DNA from: Saccharibacillus qingshengii
GTDB lineage: Bacteria; Bacillota; Bacilli; Paenibacillales; Paenibacillaceae
Assembly: GCF_013185195.1 (NCBI RefSeq)
Contig: NZ_JAAZWC010000002.1
Location: forward strand, 186,001-250,000
DNA length: 64,000 bases
Direction: 5' to 3'
Of the stretch, positions 26,971-36,128 are shown piece after piece. Both the position numbers and the translations under genes were made by a program. Under the pieces are notes generated by a model. That model did not search any database, was not told the DNA's origin, and was given only the letters and a program-made list of their open reading frames with translations. Position 1 is the stretch's first letter. Each line of letters opens with the position of its first letter.

Positions 26971-27345
26971 AGATTGCTGAATGTTTCGCAGCAGCGTTGA
27001 ACGGAAAACGCGCAGATGAAAAACAAGGCCAAGCTTCAGCGAACCGGGGACAGTGCAAGCCCGGCCGGCCGAGATTCTGTGCGTACAGGCATTTCCGGGA
27101 GCGTGCGAAACGTGAAGCGTACGGAAAAGAGGAATGCGAACCGCGTCCGCAGGTCGGCGCCGCGCATTCAAGTAGGGTGGAACCGCGGGAGACGTTTTGT
27201 TGATCGGGTAGGCCTGGCGTTTCGCAAGAAGCGTCTGCCGCCGTCAACGAGCCGGTGCAGATCGAAGATGCCGAGCATCTTGATCATGGCACGTAAACTC
27301 TCGTCCCTACGTCTGTCGAACCAGGCGTAAGGACGGGAGTTTTTT
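26971..27345 (+). promoter_or_regulatory. T-box leader (glycine), with terminator
   Basis: The conserved T-box sequence AGGGTGGAACCGCG is at 27174-27187. Stem I is closed by GTTTCGCA (26983-26990) with TGCGAAAC (27104-27111). A candidate specifier triplet GGC followed by A lies at 27088-27090 on the 3' side of stem I, which would read glycine; this assignment is tentative. GTAGGG near 27173 can pair with CCCTAC (27305-27310) to form the antiterminator. The competing terminator is CTCTCGTCC (27298-27306) with GGACGGGAG (27331-27339) and a TTTTTT run. Uncharged tRNA-Gly should induce glyQS. Confidence 0.93.
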
Positions 27346-27412
27346 GCGTACTCTCATATAGGCAAACAGCTGCCTTCCGGTCTGCCGATCCATTTTGCAA
27401 AGGGGTGTTTTT

Positions 27413-28294
27413 ATGAATTTTCAAGGCATGATCCTGACGCTTCAGAAATTTTGGGCGGATCAGGGATGTATTAACGCACAGCCGTACGATACGGAAAAAG
27501 GCGCAGGCACGATGAACCCGATGACGTATCTTCGGTCGCTGGGACCGGAGCCGTGGAAAGTGGCTTATGTCGAACCGTCGCGTCGTCCTTCCGACGGCCG
27601 TTACGGAGAAAACCCGAACCGGTTGTATCAGCATCATCAGTTCCAAGTGATTATCAAGCCGTCTCCGGACAATATCCAGGAGTTGTACCTCGAGAGTCTC
27701 AAAGCGCTTGGCGTCGATCCTCTCGTTCACGATATCCGCTTTGTGGAAGATAACTGGGAGAATCCGACACTCGGCTGTGCGGGCCTCGGCTGGGAAGTCT
27801 GGCTGGACGGTATGGAAATTACCCAGTTCACTTACTTCCAGCAGGTCGGCGGTCTCGAAACCCATCCGGTTGCGGTCGAGATTACGTACGGTATGGAGCG
27901 TCTGGCTTCCTACATCCAGGATAAAGAGAACGTGTTTGATCTGGAATATGTGGAAGGCATGACCTACGGCGATGTGTATCGTCAAGCGGAGTACGAGCAT
28001 TCCAAATACACGTTCGAACTGTCGGACGTCAAAATGCTGTTCACGCTGTTCAATATGTACGAGCAGGAAGCGGCACGCGCGGTGGAGGCCAATCTGGTAT
28101 TCCCGGCTTACGATTATGTGCTGAAATGTTCGCATACGTTCAACCTGCTCGACGCACGGGGCGCAATCAGCGTAACGGAACGGACCGGCTATATTACGCG
28201 AGTGCGCAATCTGGCACGCAAAGTGGCCGCGTCTTATGTGGAAGAGCGTGAGAAGCTCGGCTTCCCGTTGATCAAGAAAGGAGAGGAAGCGTAA
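27413..28294 (+). CDS. glyQ: Glycyl-tRNA synthetase alpha subunit
   Basis: Catalytic class II subunit of the tetrameric bacterial GlyRS. Protein of 293 residues, normal for GlyQ. Starts [19 protein letters not shown], with family motifs [13 protein letters not shown] and [22 protein letters not shown] 27413 is chosen because of AAAGGGGTG; the frame from 27395 lacks support. Controlled by the upstream T-box. The stop overlaps the glyS start (TAATG). Confidence 0.97.
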   Translation: MNFQGMILTLQKFWADQGCINAQPYDTEKGAGTMNPMTYLRSLGPEPWKVAYVEPSRRPSDGRYGENPNRLYQHHQFQVIIKPSPDNIQELYLESLKALGVDPLVHDIRFVEDNWENPTLGCAGLGWEVWLDGMEITQFTYFQQVGGLETHPVAVEITYGMERLASYIQDKENVFDLEYVEGMTYGDVYRQAEYEHSKYTFELSDVKMLFTLFNMYEQEAARAVEANLVFPAYDYVLKCSHTFNLLDARGAISVTERTGYITRVRNLARKVAASYVEEREKLGFPLIKKGEEA

Positions 28295-30384
28295 TGGCAA
28301 AAGATCTGCTGCTCGAAATCGGTCTTGAAGAAGTACCGGCCCGCTTCCTGCGCGCCGCCATGAATCAGCTGCGCGAGAAAACGGAAAAATGGCTGGACGC
28401 GTCGCGTCTGAGCTACGATAAAGTAGAAGCTTACGCGACTCCCCGCCGTATGGCCGTGTTGGCGCACGGCGTTGCGGAGAAGCAGGAGGACGTCAGCGAA
28501 GAAGTAAAAGGGCCTTCCCGCAAAATCGCGCAAAGCGACAGCGGAGAATGGACCAAAGCCGCTTTGGGCTTTGCGCGCAGCCAAGGCGTGGAAGCAAGCG
28601 ACTTTACGTTCAAGGAAGTCGGCGGCGTCGAATACATCTATGCCACCAAAAGCCTGAACGGTCAGGAAGCATCCGCTCTGCTGCCGGAAGGACTCAAGAG
28701 CATTATCGCTTCGTTGAATTTCCCGAAAAACATGCGCTGGGGAGCTTACGATTTCAAGTTCGTTCGTCCCATCCGCTGGATGGTCGCGCTGTTCGGCCAG
28801 GAAATCGTTCCTTTCGAGATTACCGATGTCCACACAGGACGTATCACGCGCGGACATCGTTTCCTCGGCACCGAGACTTCGATCGCCCAAGCTTCCGACT
28901 ACGTCGAAGCGCTCCGTGCCCAGCACGTCATGGCGAACGTGGATGAGCGCGAAGCGCTGATCCTGAAGCAGATTCGCGATCTGGCCGAAGAGAAAAACTG
29001 GAATATCGCGATCAAGGACGATCTGCTGGAAGAGGTTCTGTTCCTCGTGGAGACCCCTACCGCTCTGTTCGGTACATTCGAAGAGTCGTTCCTGAACATT
29101 CCCCAAGACGTACTGATCACGTCGATGAGAGAGCATCAGCGCTATTTCCCGGTTCTGGACGCCGAAGGCAAGCTGCTGCCGTTCTTCGTGACCGTGCGCA
29201 ACGGGGATGCCAGATCGCTTGACGTTATCGCAAAAGGCAACGAAAAAGTACTGCGCGCCCGCTTGTCGGATGCGAAGTTCTTCTATGAAGAAGATCAGAA
29301 GATGCCGATCAAGGACGCGCTCTCGAAGCTTGAGAATGTCGTATTCCACGAAGATCTGGGCAGCACCGGCGACAAAGTGCGCCGAATCCGTCAGACGGCG
29401 GACAAGATCGCTGCGCTGCTTCATTTGGACAGCGAAGATGCGCAGGATGTCAGCCGTGCCGCCGACATCTGCAAATTCGATCTTGTGACCCAAATGGTCT
29501 ATGAATTCCCTGAACTCCAGGGCGTCATGGGCGAAGACTATGCGCGCAAAGCCGGAGAGAACGAATCGGTTGCCCGTGCGGTATTCGAACATTACCAGCC
29601 GCGCTTTGCCGGTGAATCCGTACCGGCTTCCATCGTGGGATCGGTGGTCAGTGTGGCCGACAAACTGGATGCCGTCGTCGGATTTTTCGGAATCGGCATT
29701 ATCCCGACCGGCTCGCAGGATCCTTATGCCCTGCGCCGCCAAGCGGCGGGTATCGTGCAGATCCTGCTCGATCACAAGCTGAATCTGACGCTTGAGCAGC
29801 TGTTCGATCTGTCTATCGCCGTACATGAGCAGGCTGGCAACCTGAAGCGCACGCCCGAAGAGATTCGTAAAGACCTGCATGATTTCTTCGAACTGCGGAT
29901 CAAAAAACTGCTCTCGGAAACCCTGCGCTACGATGTGGTCGACGCGGCGATCGCGGCCGGCTTCGGCGATATTCCGGCCGTTGTTGCGCGCGGCAAAGCC
30001 TTGATGAACGCCGTAACGAGCGAAGGCAACTTCAAAGTGACGGTCGAATCGTTCACCCGCACAGGCAATCTGGCTTCAAAAGCCTCCGGCAGCGAAGTGA
30101 ATCCCGAGCTGTTCGAAGGCGAAGCGGAACGCGAGCTCTTCGAAGCGTGGCAGCTGCTGCAGAAGCAGCGCGGTACATGGGCTCAGGCCGAGGGATACGC
30201 AGGTGCCGCCGAAGCCGAATTGAAGGCACTGTCGGGGCTTGCTCAGCCGATTACAACGTTCTTTGACCGGGTAATGGTTATGGCAGAGAACGAAAACGTA
30301 CGGGCCAACCGTCTTGCGCTGCTTGCTGCGATCGACGGGGATCTCAAACGTTTCGCCGATTTCGGCAGGTTGGTCTGGCAGTAA
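28294..30384 (+). CDS. glyS: Glycyl-tRNA synthetase beta subunit
   Basis: tRNA-binding subunit of heterotetrameric GlyRS. Protein of 696 residues, the expected length. Starts [20 protein letters not shown]; contains TSMREHQRYFPV and an HD-like region. The C-terminal DALR anticodon-binding domain holds VMAENENVRANRLALL. Translationally coupled to glyQ. Confidence 0.97.
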   Translation: MAKDLLLEIGLEEVPARFLRAAMNQLREKTEKWLDASRLSYDKVEAYATPRRMAVLAHGVAEKQEDVSEEVKGPSRKIAQSDSGEWTKAALGFARSQGVEASDFTFKEVGGVEYIYATKSLNGQEASALLPEGLKSIIASLNFPKNMRWGAYDFKFVRPIRWMVALFGQEIVPFEITDVHTGRITRGHRFLGTETSIAQASDYVEALRAQHVMANVDEREALILKQIRDLAEEKNWNIAIKDDLLEEVLFLVETPTALFGTFEESFLNIPQDVLITSMREHQRYFPVLDAEGKLLPFFVTVRNGDARSLDVIAKGNEKVLRARLSDAKFFYEEDQKMPIKDALSKLENVVFHEDLGSTGDKVRRIRQTADKIAALLHLDSEDAQDVSRAADICKFDLVTQMVYEFPELQGVMGEDYARKAGENESVARAVFEHYQPRFAGESVPASIVGSVVSVADKLDAVVGFFGIGIIPTGSQDPYALRRQAAGIVQILLDHKLNLTLEQLFDLSIAVHEQAGNLKRTPEEIRKDLHDFFELRIKKLLSETLRYDVVDAAIAAGFGDIPAVVARGKALMNAVTSEGNFKVTVESFTRTGNLASKASGSEVNPELFEGEAERELFEAWQLLQKQRGTWAQAEGYAGAAEAELKALSGLAQPITTFFDRVMVMAENENVRANRLALLAAIDGDLKRFADFGRLVWQ

Positions 30385-30436
30385 ACAGACCGGCTTTTGC
30401 AGGATTTGTACAAGCAGTTGAATAAATAACCGACAC

Positions 30437-30520
30437 GGAATATTTCCCGTACAGAGAGCTGGATCCGAGCGTAGAACAAGCGCCGGCGCATTCGTTTCTC
30501 TGTCGGGAAAATTCCTTTTT
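30437..30520 (+). terminator. Long hairpin terminator after glyQS
   Basis: GGAATATTTCCCGTACAGAGA (30437-30457) pairs, with small bulges, with the segment 30497-30515 (TCTCTGTCGGGAAAATTCC). TTTTT follows at 30516-30520. The loop holds a further GC-rich hairpin. Confidence 0.7.
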
Positions 30521-30579
30521 CGCATAGGGATTGGAGCAGGCGTAGAAACACGGCCGCTTCCGGCGAAAAGGAGGATCTC

Positions 30580-31056
30580 ATGGAGCGCGTAACGCAATCG
30601 CAGGAGATGCGGATTTTGGTGGATGCCGATGCATGCCCGGTCAAGGAAGAGATCAAACGCGCCGCCCAAATCGCCGGCGTATCGGTCGTCATGGTTTCTT
30701 CATACGATCATGTGCTGCGCGAAGCCGACAATGTACGCATCGTACGGGTCGACCCCGGCAAAGAAAGCGCCGATTTGTATATCGTCAACCATCTGCGTGC
30801 GGGCGATCTGGTGATTACCCAAGATTACGGCCTGGCTGCATTGGTTCTTGCAAAGCGCGCTTATGCGCTTTCGGAGCGCGGCGTCGTATACGATGCGGAC
30901 AATATCGAATTCCTGCTCGACCGCCGACATATCAGCGCGAAAGTGCGCCGGGGCGGAGGAAGAACCAAAGGCCCCAAAAAGTTCACGGCGGAAGACCGGG
31001 AGGCTTTTTCGGAAAAATGTTTAAAACTTTTACATGATTTGCAGGAGAAGGCTTAA
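30580..31056 (+). CDS. yqxD: YaiI/YqxD (DUF188) family protein
   Basis: Protein of 158 residues with the family hallmark ILVDADACPVK at the N-terminus, VDPGKESADLYI and VITQDYGLAALVLAK. A PIN-like nuclease fold has been suggested for the family, but no activity is established. ATG 30580 after AAAGGAGG. Linked to dnaG-rpoD as in B. subtilis. The ccpN and yqfL genes found between glyS and yqxD in B. subtilis are absent. Confidence 0.9.
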   Translation: MERVTQSQEMRILVDADACPVKEEIKRAAQIAGVSVVMVSSYDHVLREADNVRIVRVDPGKESADLYIVNHLRAGDLVITQDYGLAALVLAKRAYALSERGVVYDADNIEFLLDRRHISAKVRRGGGRTKGPKKFTAEDREAFSEKCLKLLHDLQEKA

Positions 31057-31093
31057 GTTTAGCGAATATTATTTTCATTAGAAGGTGGTTATG

Positions 31094-33052
31094 ATGAGTA
31101 CGGAATACGGAAATATTCCGGAGGAAACGATTGATGCAGTGCTGCATCAGCACGATATCGTCGAAACGGTGGGCAGATACGTTCATCTGACCAAGCAGGG
31201 CAAGTACATGAAAGGCCTGTGCCCGTTCCATTCCGAAAAGACCCCTTCTTTTACGGTGACGCCGGATCGCCAAATCTTTTACTGCTATGGCTGCGGCATG
31301 GGGGGCAACGCCATCAAATTCAGGATGGAAATCGAAGGACTATCCTTCCCCGAAGCCGTCAAGATTATGGCAGAAGAGTCGCATATCCCTTTCCAGAACT
31401 CGGGCGCAAAAGCAGAGTCGCCTCAGGACCGGGAAACCGGACGTCTCCTTCAGGCTTACGAATGGAGCGAGAAATTCTATCATTTTTTGTTAAAAAACAC
31501 CGAACACGGACTTCCCGCACTGGAATACCTGCGAGCACGCGGAATCGGCGACAAACTGATCGATCACTTCCGGATCGGGTTTGCGCCGGATCGTTGGGAT
31601 ACGCTCGTCCAGTTTCTGGACAAACGTTCATTCGATCTGGCGGAGATGGAAAAAGGCGGCTTGATTTCGGCCAGACAAAGCGGCGACGGTTATGTCGATC
31701 GTTTCCGGGGCCGGATCATGTTTCCGATAGCGAATCGCAGCGGCAAAACGATTGCGTTTGCCGGACGTATTCTGGGCGACGGGCATCCGAAATATGTGAA
31801 TTCGCCGGAAAGCCGGCTGTTTAACAAAAGCCGGGTACTGTACAATTTCGACCAGGCAAGAAGCGCTATCCGCAAACAGCGGCAGGCCGTACTGTTCGAA
31901 GGATACGGCGACGTTATTGCGGCTTGGGAAGCGGGCGTGCATAACGGAGTCGCCACCATGGGAACTTCGTTGACCGATCAGCATGCCGCCATGATCAAGA
32001 CGACGGCGGACGAAGTGCTTGTCTGCTACGACGGCGACAATGCCGGTCAGAATGCGGCACTTAAAAGTATTCCGATTCTCGAGCAGGCGGGACTTAAAGT
32101 GAAGATCGCGATGCTGCCGCCCGGAGTGGATCCCGACGACTACATCCGTTCGAACGGGGCGGAGCGTTTTGTGCGTCAGATCGTGGAAGACGCGGCTTCG
32201 ACCACCAAATTCCGTCTGGTCAATCTGCGGAGGGGGTACAAGCTCTCCGAAGAAGGCGGCCGCCTCGATTACACCAAAGCGGCTCTGCCGATTATCGCGG
32301 CCTTGAATTCTCCGACGGAACGGGAAGTGTACCTGCGCGAACTGTCGACGGAAGTCGATATTTCGTTCGACAGTCTCAAACAGGACAGCAACCTGATCCG
32401 CCAGGAACACAGCCGCCCCGCCCCGGGACAAGAAGACCCGGGTCCGGCTTACTCCGGGCCCCAGCAGGGAGGACGTCCCGGATCGTCCGGCGGAAAAGGC
32501 CGCGGACGCGGCGATTACGCGAACAAAGGCGGCTATGTCAAAAAAGGCAATTTCGGCGGAGGGAATTATGCCCAAACGGAAGAAGACTTTTTTCCGCAGG
32601 AGCGAAGAGCCCGTCCCGACCGGAATTTGCTTCCCGCCCATCAGGCGGCCGAACGCCGGCTTCTGTATCTGATGCTTCAGGATCGGCAGGCCGCCGATTA
32701 TGTGGCGGCGCGTCTGGGCGATGAGTTCAATACGCCGGAGCACGCCGCGATCGCCGCTTATCTGTACGCTTTTTATGCGCAGGACCGCGAGCCTGACAGC
32801 AGCCGCTTCATTTCTTCGCTGCAGGACGAGAAGTTGGAGAAGATCGTCAGCGCCATCGCGATGATGGAAGGTTCGCGAGAATGGAACGAACAGGTTCTTA
32901 ACGATTGTATCCGCGAAGTCCGCAAGCAGACCGCTCTTCGCGGCAGCGGTATCGAGCAGAAGCGCGAAGCCATGATACGTGCCGAGAAAGACGGGGATTT
33001 CCTGCTTGCCGCTCAAATCGCAAGTGAAATCATAGCCCTGGAAAGGCAGTAA
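31094..33052 (+). CDS. dnaG: DNA primase DnaG, with a Gly/Arg-rich linker
   Basis: Synthesises RNA primers at the replication fork. Protein of 652 residues. CHC2 zinc motif Cys43-x2-His46 and Cys64-x2-Cys67 (LCPFH, FYCYGCG). TOPRIM core with [10 protein letters not shown] (the usual YMDV Met is Gly here) and [12 protein letters not shown] low-complexity segment of about 55 residues (roughly 439-495) rich in Gly, Arg, Pro and Gln separates the polymerase core from the C-terminal DnaB-binding helical domain. ATG 31094 is preferred for spacing to AAGGTGG; ATG 31091 or GTG 31085 are possible. Followed after 44 bases by rpoD. Confidence 0.95.
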   Translation: MSTEYGNIPEETIDAVLHQHDIVETVGRYVHLTKQGKYMKGLCPFHSEKTPSFTVTPDRQIFYCYGCGMGGNAIKFRMEIEGLSFPEAVKIMAEESHIPFQNSGAKAESPQDRETGRLLQAYEWSEKFYHFLLKNTEHGLPALEYLRARGIGDKLIDHFRIGFAPDRWDTLVQFLDKRSFDLAEMEKGGLISARQSGDGYVDRFRGRIMFPIANRSGKTIAFAGRILGDGHPKYVNSPESRLFNKSRVLYNFDQARSAIRKQRQAVLFEGYGDVIAAWEAGVHNGVATMGTSLTDQHAAMIKTTADEVLVCYDGDNAGQNAALKSIPILEQAGLKVKIAMLPPGVDPDDYIRSNGAERFVRQIVEDAASTTKFRLVNLRRGYKLSEEGGRLDYTKAALPIIAALNSPTEREVYLRELSTEVDISFDSLKQDSNLIRQEHSRPAPGQEDPGPAYSGPQQGGRPGSSGGKGRGRGDYANKGGYVKKGNFGGGNYAQTEEDFFPQERRARPDRNLLPAHQAAERRLLYLMLQDRQAADYVAARLGDEFNTPEHAAIAAYLYAFYAQDREPDSSRFISSLQDEKLEKIVSAIAMMEGSREWNEQVLNDCIREVRKQTALRGSGIEQKREAMIRAEKDGDFLLAAQIASEIIALERQ

Positions 33053-33096
33053 CGAACGAGTCACAGGTTCGAATTCCGGGGAGGAGGGAGTCTAGA

Positions 33097-34215
33097 ATGG
33101 CGAACGAGCAACATACGGAATTGGAAGGCGAACTGACCCTTGAACAGGTGAAAGAACAGCTGATCGAACTCGGCAAAAAAAGATCCCATCTGAGCTACAA
33201 AGAAATTGCCGAGAAGCTGTCGCCGTTCGACCAGGACGCCGAGCAGATCGAGGAGTTTTACGAACAGCTCGGAGAACTGGGAATCGAAGTAAGCGACGAT
33301 GAAGAGGAACGTCCCCGCCCGCAGACCGAAAGAGAAGGCGGCGAGGAGTTCGAATTCGAAGATGATATGGCTCTTCCTCCGGGGATCAAAATCAACGACC
33401 CCGTACGGATGTATCTCAAAGAAATCGGACGCGTTCCCCTGCTCTCCGCCGACGATGAAGTCGGCTTGGCGAAGCGGATCGAAGATGGCGACGAGGAGGC
33501 CAAACGGCGTCTGGCGGAAGCGAATCTTCGTCTGGTCGTTAGTATCGCCAAGCGTTATGTCGGACGGGGCATGCTGTTCCTGGATCTGATCCAAGAAGGC
33601 AATATGGGTCTCATCAAAGCCGTAGAAAAGTTCGATTACAAAAAGGGCTATAAGTTCAGTACGTATGCGACCTGGTGGATTCGTCAGGCCATTACCCGGG
33701 CGATCGCCGACCAGGCCCGGACGATTCGGATTCCGGTGCACATGGTCGAAACGATCAACAAGCTGATCCGGGTCTCCCGGCAGCTGCTGCAGGAATACGG
33801 CCGCGAACCATCGCCGGAAGAGATTGCCGCCGAGATGGAACTCAGCGTAGAGAAAGTACGCGAAATCATGAAGATTGCCCAGGAACCCGTATCGCTCGAG
33901 ACGCCGATCGGCGAAGAAGACGATTCGCACCTCGGTGACTTTATCGAAGACCAGGAAGCGTTGGCTCCGGCCGACGCCGCTGCCTACGAGCTGTTAAAAG
34001 AACAGCTCGAAGATGTGCTCGATACGCTGACGGACCGCGAAGAAAATGTGCTCCGTCTGCGCTTCGGCCTGGATGACGGACGAACGCGCACACTCGAAGA
34101 AGTGGGCAAAGTGTTCGGGGTAACGCGCGAACGGATTCGTCAGATCGAAGCCAAGGCGCTGCGTAAGCTGCGGCATCCAAGCCGAAGCAAGCGGCTCAAG
34201 GATTTCCTCGAATAG
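33097..34215 (+). CDS. rpoD: Primary sigma factor RpoD (SigA)
   Basis: Housekeeping sigma-70 factor of 372 residues. Short acidic N-terminus (region 1.1-like, [10 protein letters not shown]), region 1.2 ([12 protein letters not shown]), region 2 with [19 protein letters not shown] for -10 recognition and melting, region 3, and region 4 with the -35 helix-turn-helix ([18 protein letters not shown]). Start at ATG 33097 after GGAGGAGGGA. The strong TTGACA/TATAAT promoters elsewhere in the window are what it should read. Classic dnaG-rpoD pairing. Confidence 0.98.
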   Translation: MANEQHTELEGELTLEQVKEQLIELGKKRSHLSYKEIAEKLSPFDQDAEQIEEFYEQLGELGIEVSDDEEERPRPQTEREGGEEFEFEDDMALPPGIKINDPVRMYLKEIGRVPLLSADDEVGLAKRIEDGDEEAKRRLAEANLRLVVSIAKRYVGRGMLFLDLIQEGNMGLIKAVEKFDYKKGYKFSTYATWWIRQAITRAIADQARTIRIPVHMVETINKLIRVSRQLLQEYGREPSPEEIAAEMELSVEKVREIMKIAQEPVSLETPIGEEDDSHLGDFIEDQEALAPADAAAYELLKEQLEDVLDTLTDREENVLRLRFGLDDGRTRTLEEVGKVFGVTRERIRQIEAKALRKLRHPSRSKRLKDFLE

Positions 34216-34230
34216 AAGCGGTATAGGTAA

Positions 34231-34265
34231 CCAAGAGCGCCGGAGCGAAGCTTCGGCGCTCTTGG
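34231..34265 (+). terminator. Hairpin after rpoD, no T tract
   Basis: Perfect 12-bp stem CCAAGAGCGCCG (34231-34242) with CGGCGCTCTTGG (34254-34265). No run of T follows, so it may be a mRNA 3'-end stabiliser or a weak terminator that allows read-through. Confidence 0.5.
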
Positions 34266-34285
34266 TGCGAGCCAAGGAAGATTCT

Positions 34286-34520
34286 CGGAGGATTCCCTTC
34301 GTTTTACCGTCTAAAGTCCCGGAAGTTCGTGTAAAGCGCCGCATAGGCGGGCGGAACTTTTACGGGTAAGATGAAGAAGGTGTTTGCCGCTTACGAAAGG
34401 CGAACAAAAATGTCCGCCTGCTTAATCGGAGCGAAGCGACCTGCCGATATAAAAAGGAGAACGGCTTCAGTTACGGATTGTCTTCAAACGGCGGTATTGA
34501 AGAGAATCCTCCGGAGGAGG
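34286..34520 (+). promoter_or_regulatory. Structured leader candidate upstream of the 34528 gene, possible SD switch
   Basis: The 313-base gap after rpoD folds on paper into a multi-branched element. Closing helix CGGAGGATTC (34286-34295) with GAATCCTCCG (34504-34513). Internal hairpins AAGTTC/GAACTT (34323-34359), GTTTGCC/GGCGAAC (34382-34405), ATCGG/CCGAT (34425-34448) and TCTTCAA/TTGAAGA (34481-34503). The last abuts the closing helix. The CCTCC at 34508-34512 can instead pair with GGAGG (34516-34520), which is the ribosome binding site of the next gene. This is inference from pairing only; I recognise no known riboswitch class. Confidence 0.4.
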
Positions 34521-34527
34521 AGCGCTT

Positions 34528-35361
34528 TTGGAACGGGAAAAAAAGAAAATTATTATTACCGAGATTGAAAATTGGCGAAAAAGCAAACTTTTGCCCGAAC
34601 ATTATTGCGATTTTTTGTTAAACTTATATGACGACGAGGCGACCCAGAAGAAAAAAGGTACACTATCGGTCACTGCGCTGCAGCAGGGCAATTTTAAGCT
34701 GTGGGCGCTTTCGTTTGTCAGCGTAGCGCTGATTTTCATGATCGCTTTTTATTTTCCGATTCTGGATTGGCCGTTTCAGGCAGCCGCAATCGCGGCGCTT
34801 GTCTCATTTTGTTACGGGCTCGGTACATACGCCAGGGGAAAAGCCTGGATGAGCGGAATGGGCGGGCAGATGCTGTATGCGGTCGGCAGTGTGGTATTGC
34901 TTGGACTGGGGTCCTGGATGGTCCGTCTCAACGGCTGGCCGGAAGAGATCGGCATGCTCGGGTTGATCGCGGTGTGCGCCGTAGTCTGGTTGGCGGTCGG
35001 GATGATCGTGCCGAGCGGGCTGCTGCATTACAGCGGCTGGGCGGCTTTGATTCTGCTGTATGCCGAATTTTTCGGCAAGATGAATCCGGCCGCTTCCTGG
35101 CCGATGCTCCAGCTGCTCTGGCTGCCGCTCAGTGCGCTGCTGCTGTGGTTGAGCTGGCTCGCCCATCATAAAGCCAAACGCTTTGCCTCGATCTATTTTG
35201 CGGTCGGCGTGACCCTCTGGTTTATGCCGGAGATCGACGACCTGCTGCTGCGACAGAATACGACCGAGAGTATTATTTTATACATTCTCGGCAAACTGGC
35301 GCTGGCATTTATCTTCTTGTTTGTCTGGCGAAAAAAATGGATTGCGTGGGTGTCTGTATGA
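34528..35361 (+). CDS. Hypothetical multi-pass membrane protein
   Basis: Protein of 277 residues, unrecognised. A charged N-terminus of about 60 residues (EIENWRKSKLLPEHYCDFLLNLY) precedes roughly eight TM segments. The N-terminal pattern recalls the cytoplasmic helical region of DUF2157-type membrane proteins, but this is weak. TTG start at 34528 after GGAGGAGGAG. Its stop overlaps the trmK start (ATGA). Possible regulation by the folded leader upstream. Confidence 0.8.
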   Translation: MEREKKKIIITEIENWRKSKLLPEHYCDFLLNLYDDEATQKKKGTLSVTALQQGNFKLWALSFVSVALIFMIAFYFPILDWPFQAAAIAALVSFCYGLGTYARGKAWMSGMGGQMLYAVGSVVLLGLGSWMVRLNGWPEEIGMLGLIAVCAVVWLAVGMIVPSGLLHYSGWAALILLYAEFFGKMNPAASWPMLQLLWLPLSALLLWLSWLAHHKAKRFASIYFAVGVTLWFMPEIDDLLLRQNTTESIILYILGKLALAFIFLFVWRKKWIAWVSV

Positions 35362-36128
35362 AATTATCGGAACGTTTGAATACGATTTGCCAATCGATTC
35401 CGCCGGGCAGCCGCCTGGCGGATATCGGCTCGGATCATGCCCTGCTGCCGACCTGTGCCGTGCTGGAAGGCCGGGTCGTTTCGGCGATTGCGGGCGAAGT
35501 GAACCGCGGGCCTTATGAAGCGGCCTCGAAACAGGTTTCGGAAGCGGGACTTCACGGCAAAATCGAAGTGCGGCTTGGCGACGGCCTGGCCGCAATCGAA
35601 GCGGGGGAAGCGGACGTCGTGACGATCGCCGGCATGGGAGGCGCGCTGATCGTCCGTATTCTGACGGAAGGCCGGGCCAAGCTTGCCGGTGTGCAGCGTT
35701 TGATTCTCCAGCCGAATGTCGGCGAAGACCTGGTCCGCCGCTGGCTGCTGGAAGAAGGCTGGCTGCTGACCGGAGAAACGATTCTTGAAGAAGACGGGAA
35801 AATTTACGAGGTGTTGACCGGAGACCGCAGTCCGTCGGCGGAAACGGAAAATGCCCGCCTTTATGCGGACACGACCGTGGGAGAACCGCCGGTTAGACTG
35901 GATCGGGAACAGCTGATTGACTTCGGACCTTACCTCGTTCGCGAAGCTTCGCCGGTATTCCAAGGCAAATGGATCGGTGAAATCGACAAACTGAAATGGG
36001 TTGCGGAATCGATGGGCCGTTCAGACAGCAGCGACGCGCGCGGCAAAAAGGAAGCATTGGAACGCCGTATCGAATCGCTCAAGGAGGTGCTGGCATGCTT
36101 GCCAAAGGACAAACCGTTATCCAACTGA
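35358..36128 (+). CDS. trmK: tRNA (adenine(22)-N1)-methyltransferase TrmK
   Basis: Makes m1A22 in tRNA. Protein of 256 residues with the SAM-binding motif DIGSDHALLP, the family motif IAGMGGALIVRIL and LILQPNVGEDLVRRWL. ATG 35358 (MKLSERL) fits family starts and overlaps the preceding stop; the longer frame from 35337 is not needed. The 3' end overlaps the Nif3 gene by 34 bases. Confidence 0.95.
   Translation: MKLSERLNTICQSIPPGSRLADIGSDHALLPTCAVLEGRVVSAIAGEVNRGPYEAASKQVSEAGLHGKIEVRLGDGLAAIEAGEADVVTIAGMGGALIVRILTEGRAKLAGVQRLILQPNVGEDLVRRWLLEEGWLLTGETILEEDGKIYEVLTGDRSPSAETENARLYADTTVGEPPVRLDREQLIDFGPYLVREASPVFQGKWIGEIDKLKWVAESMGRSDSSDARGKKEALERRIESLKEVLACLPKDKPLSN

Noticed and set aside
27016-27330. 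Open frame inside the T-box leader
   Set aside because: The region has complete T-box architecture; the peptide is arginine-rich and without a ribosome binding site.
34371-34568. Open frame of 65 codons in the gap after rpoD
   Set aside because: No ribosome binding site, crosses the start of the next gene in another frame, and covers the folded leader.
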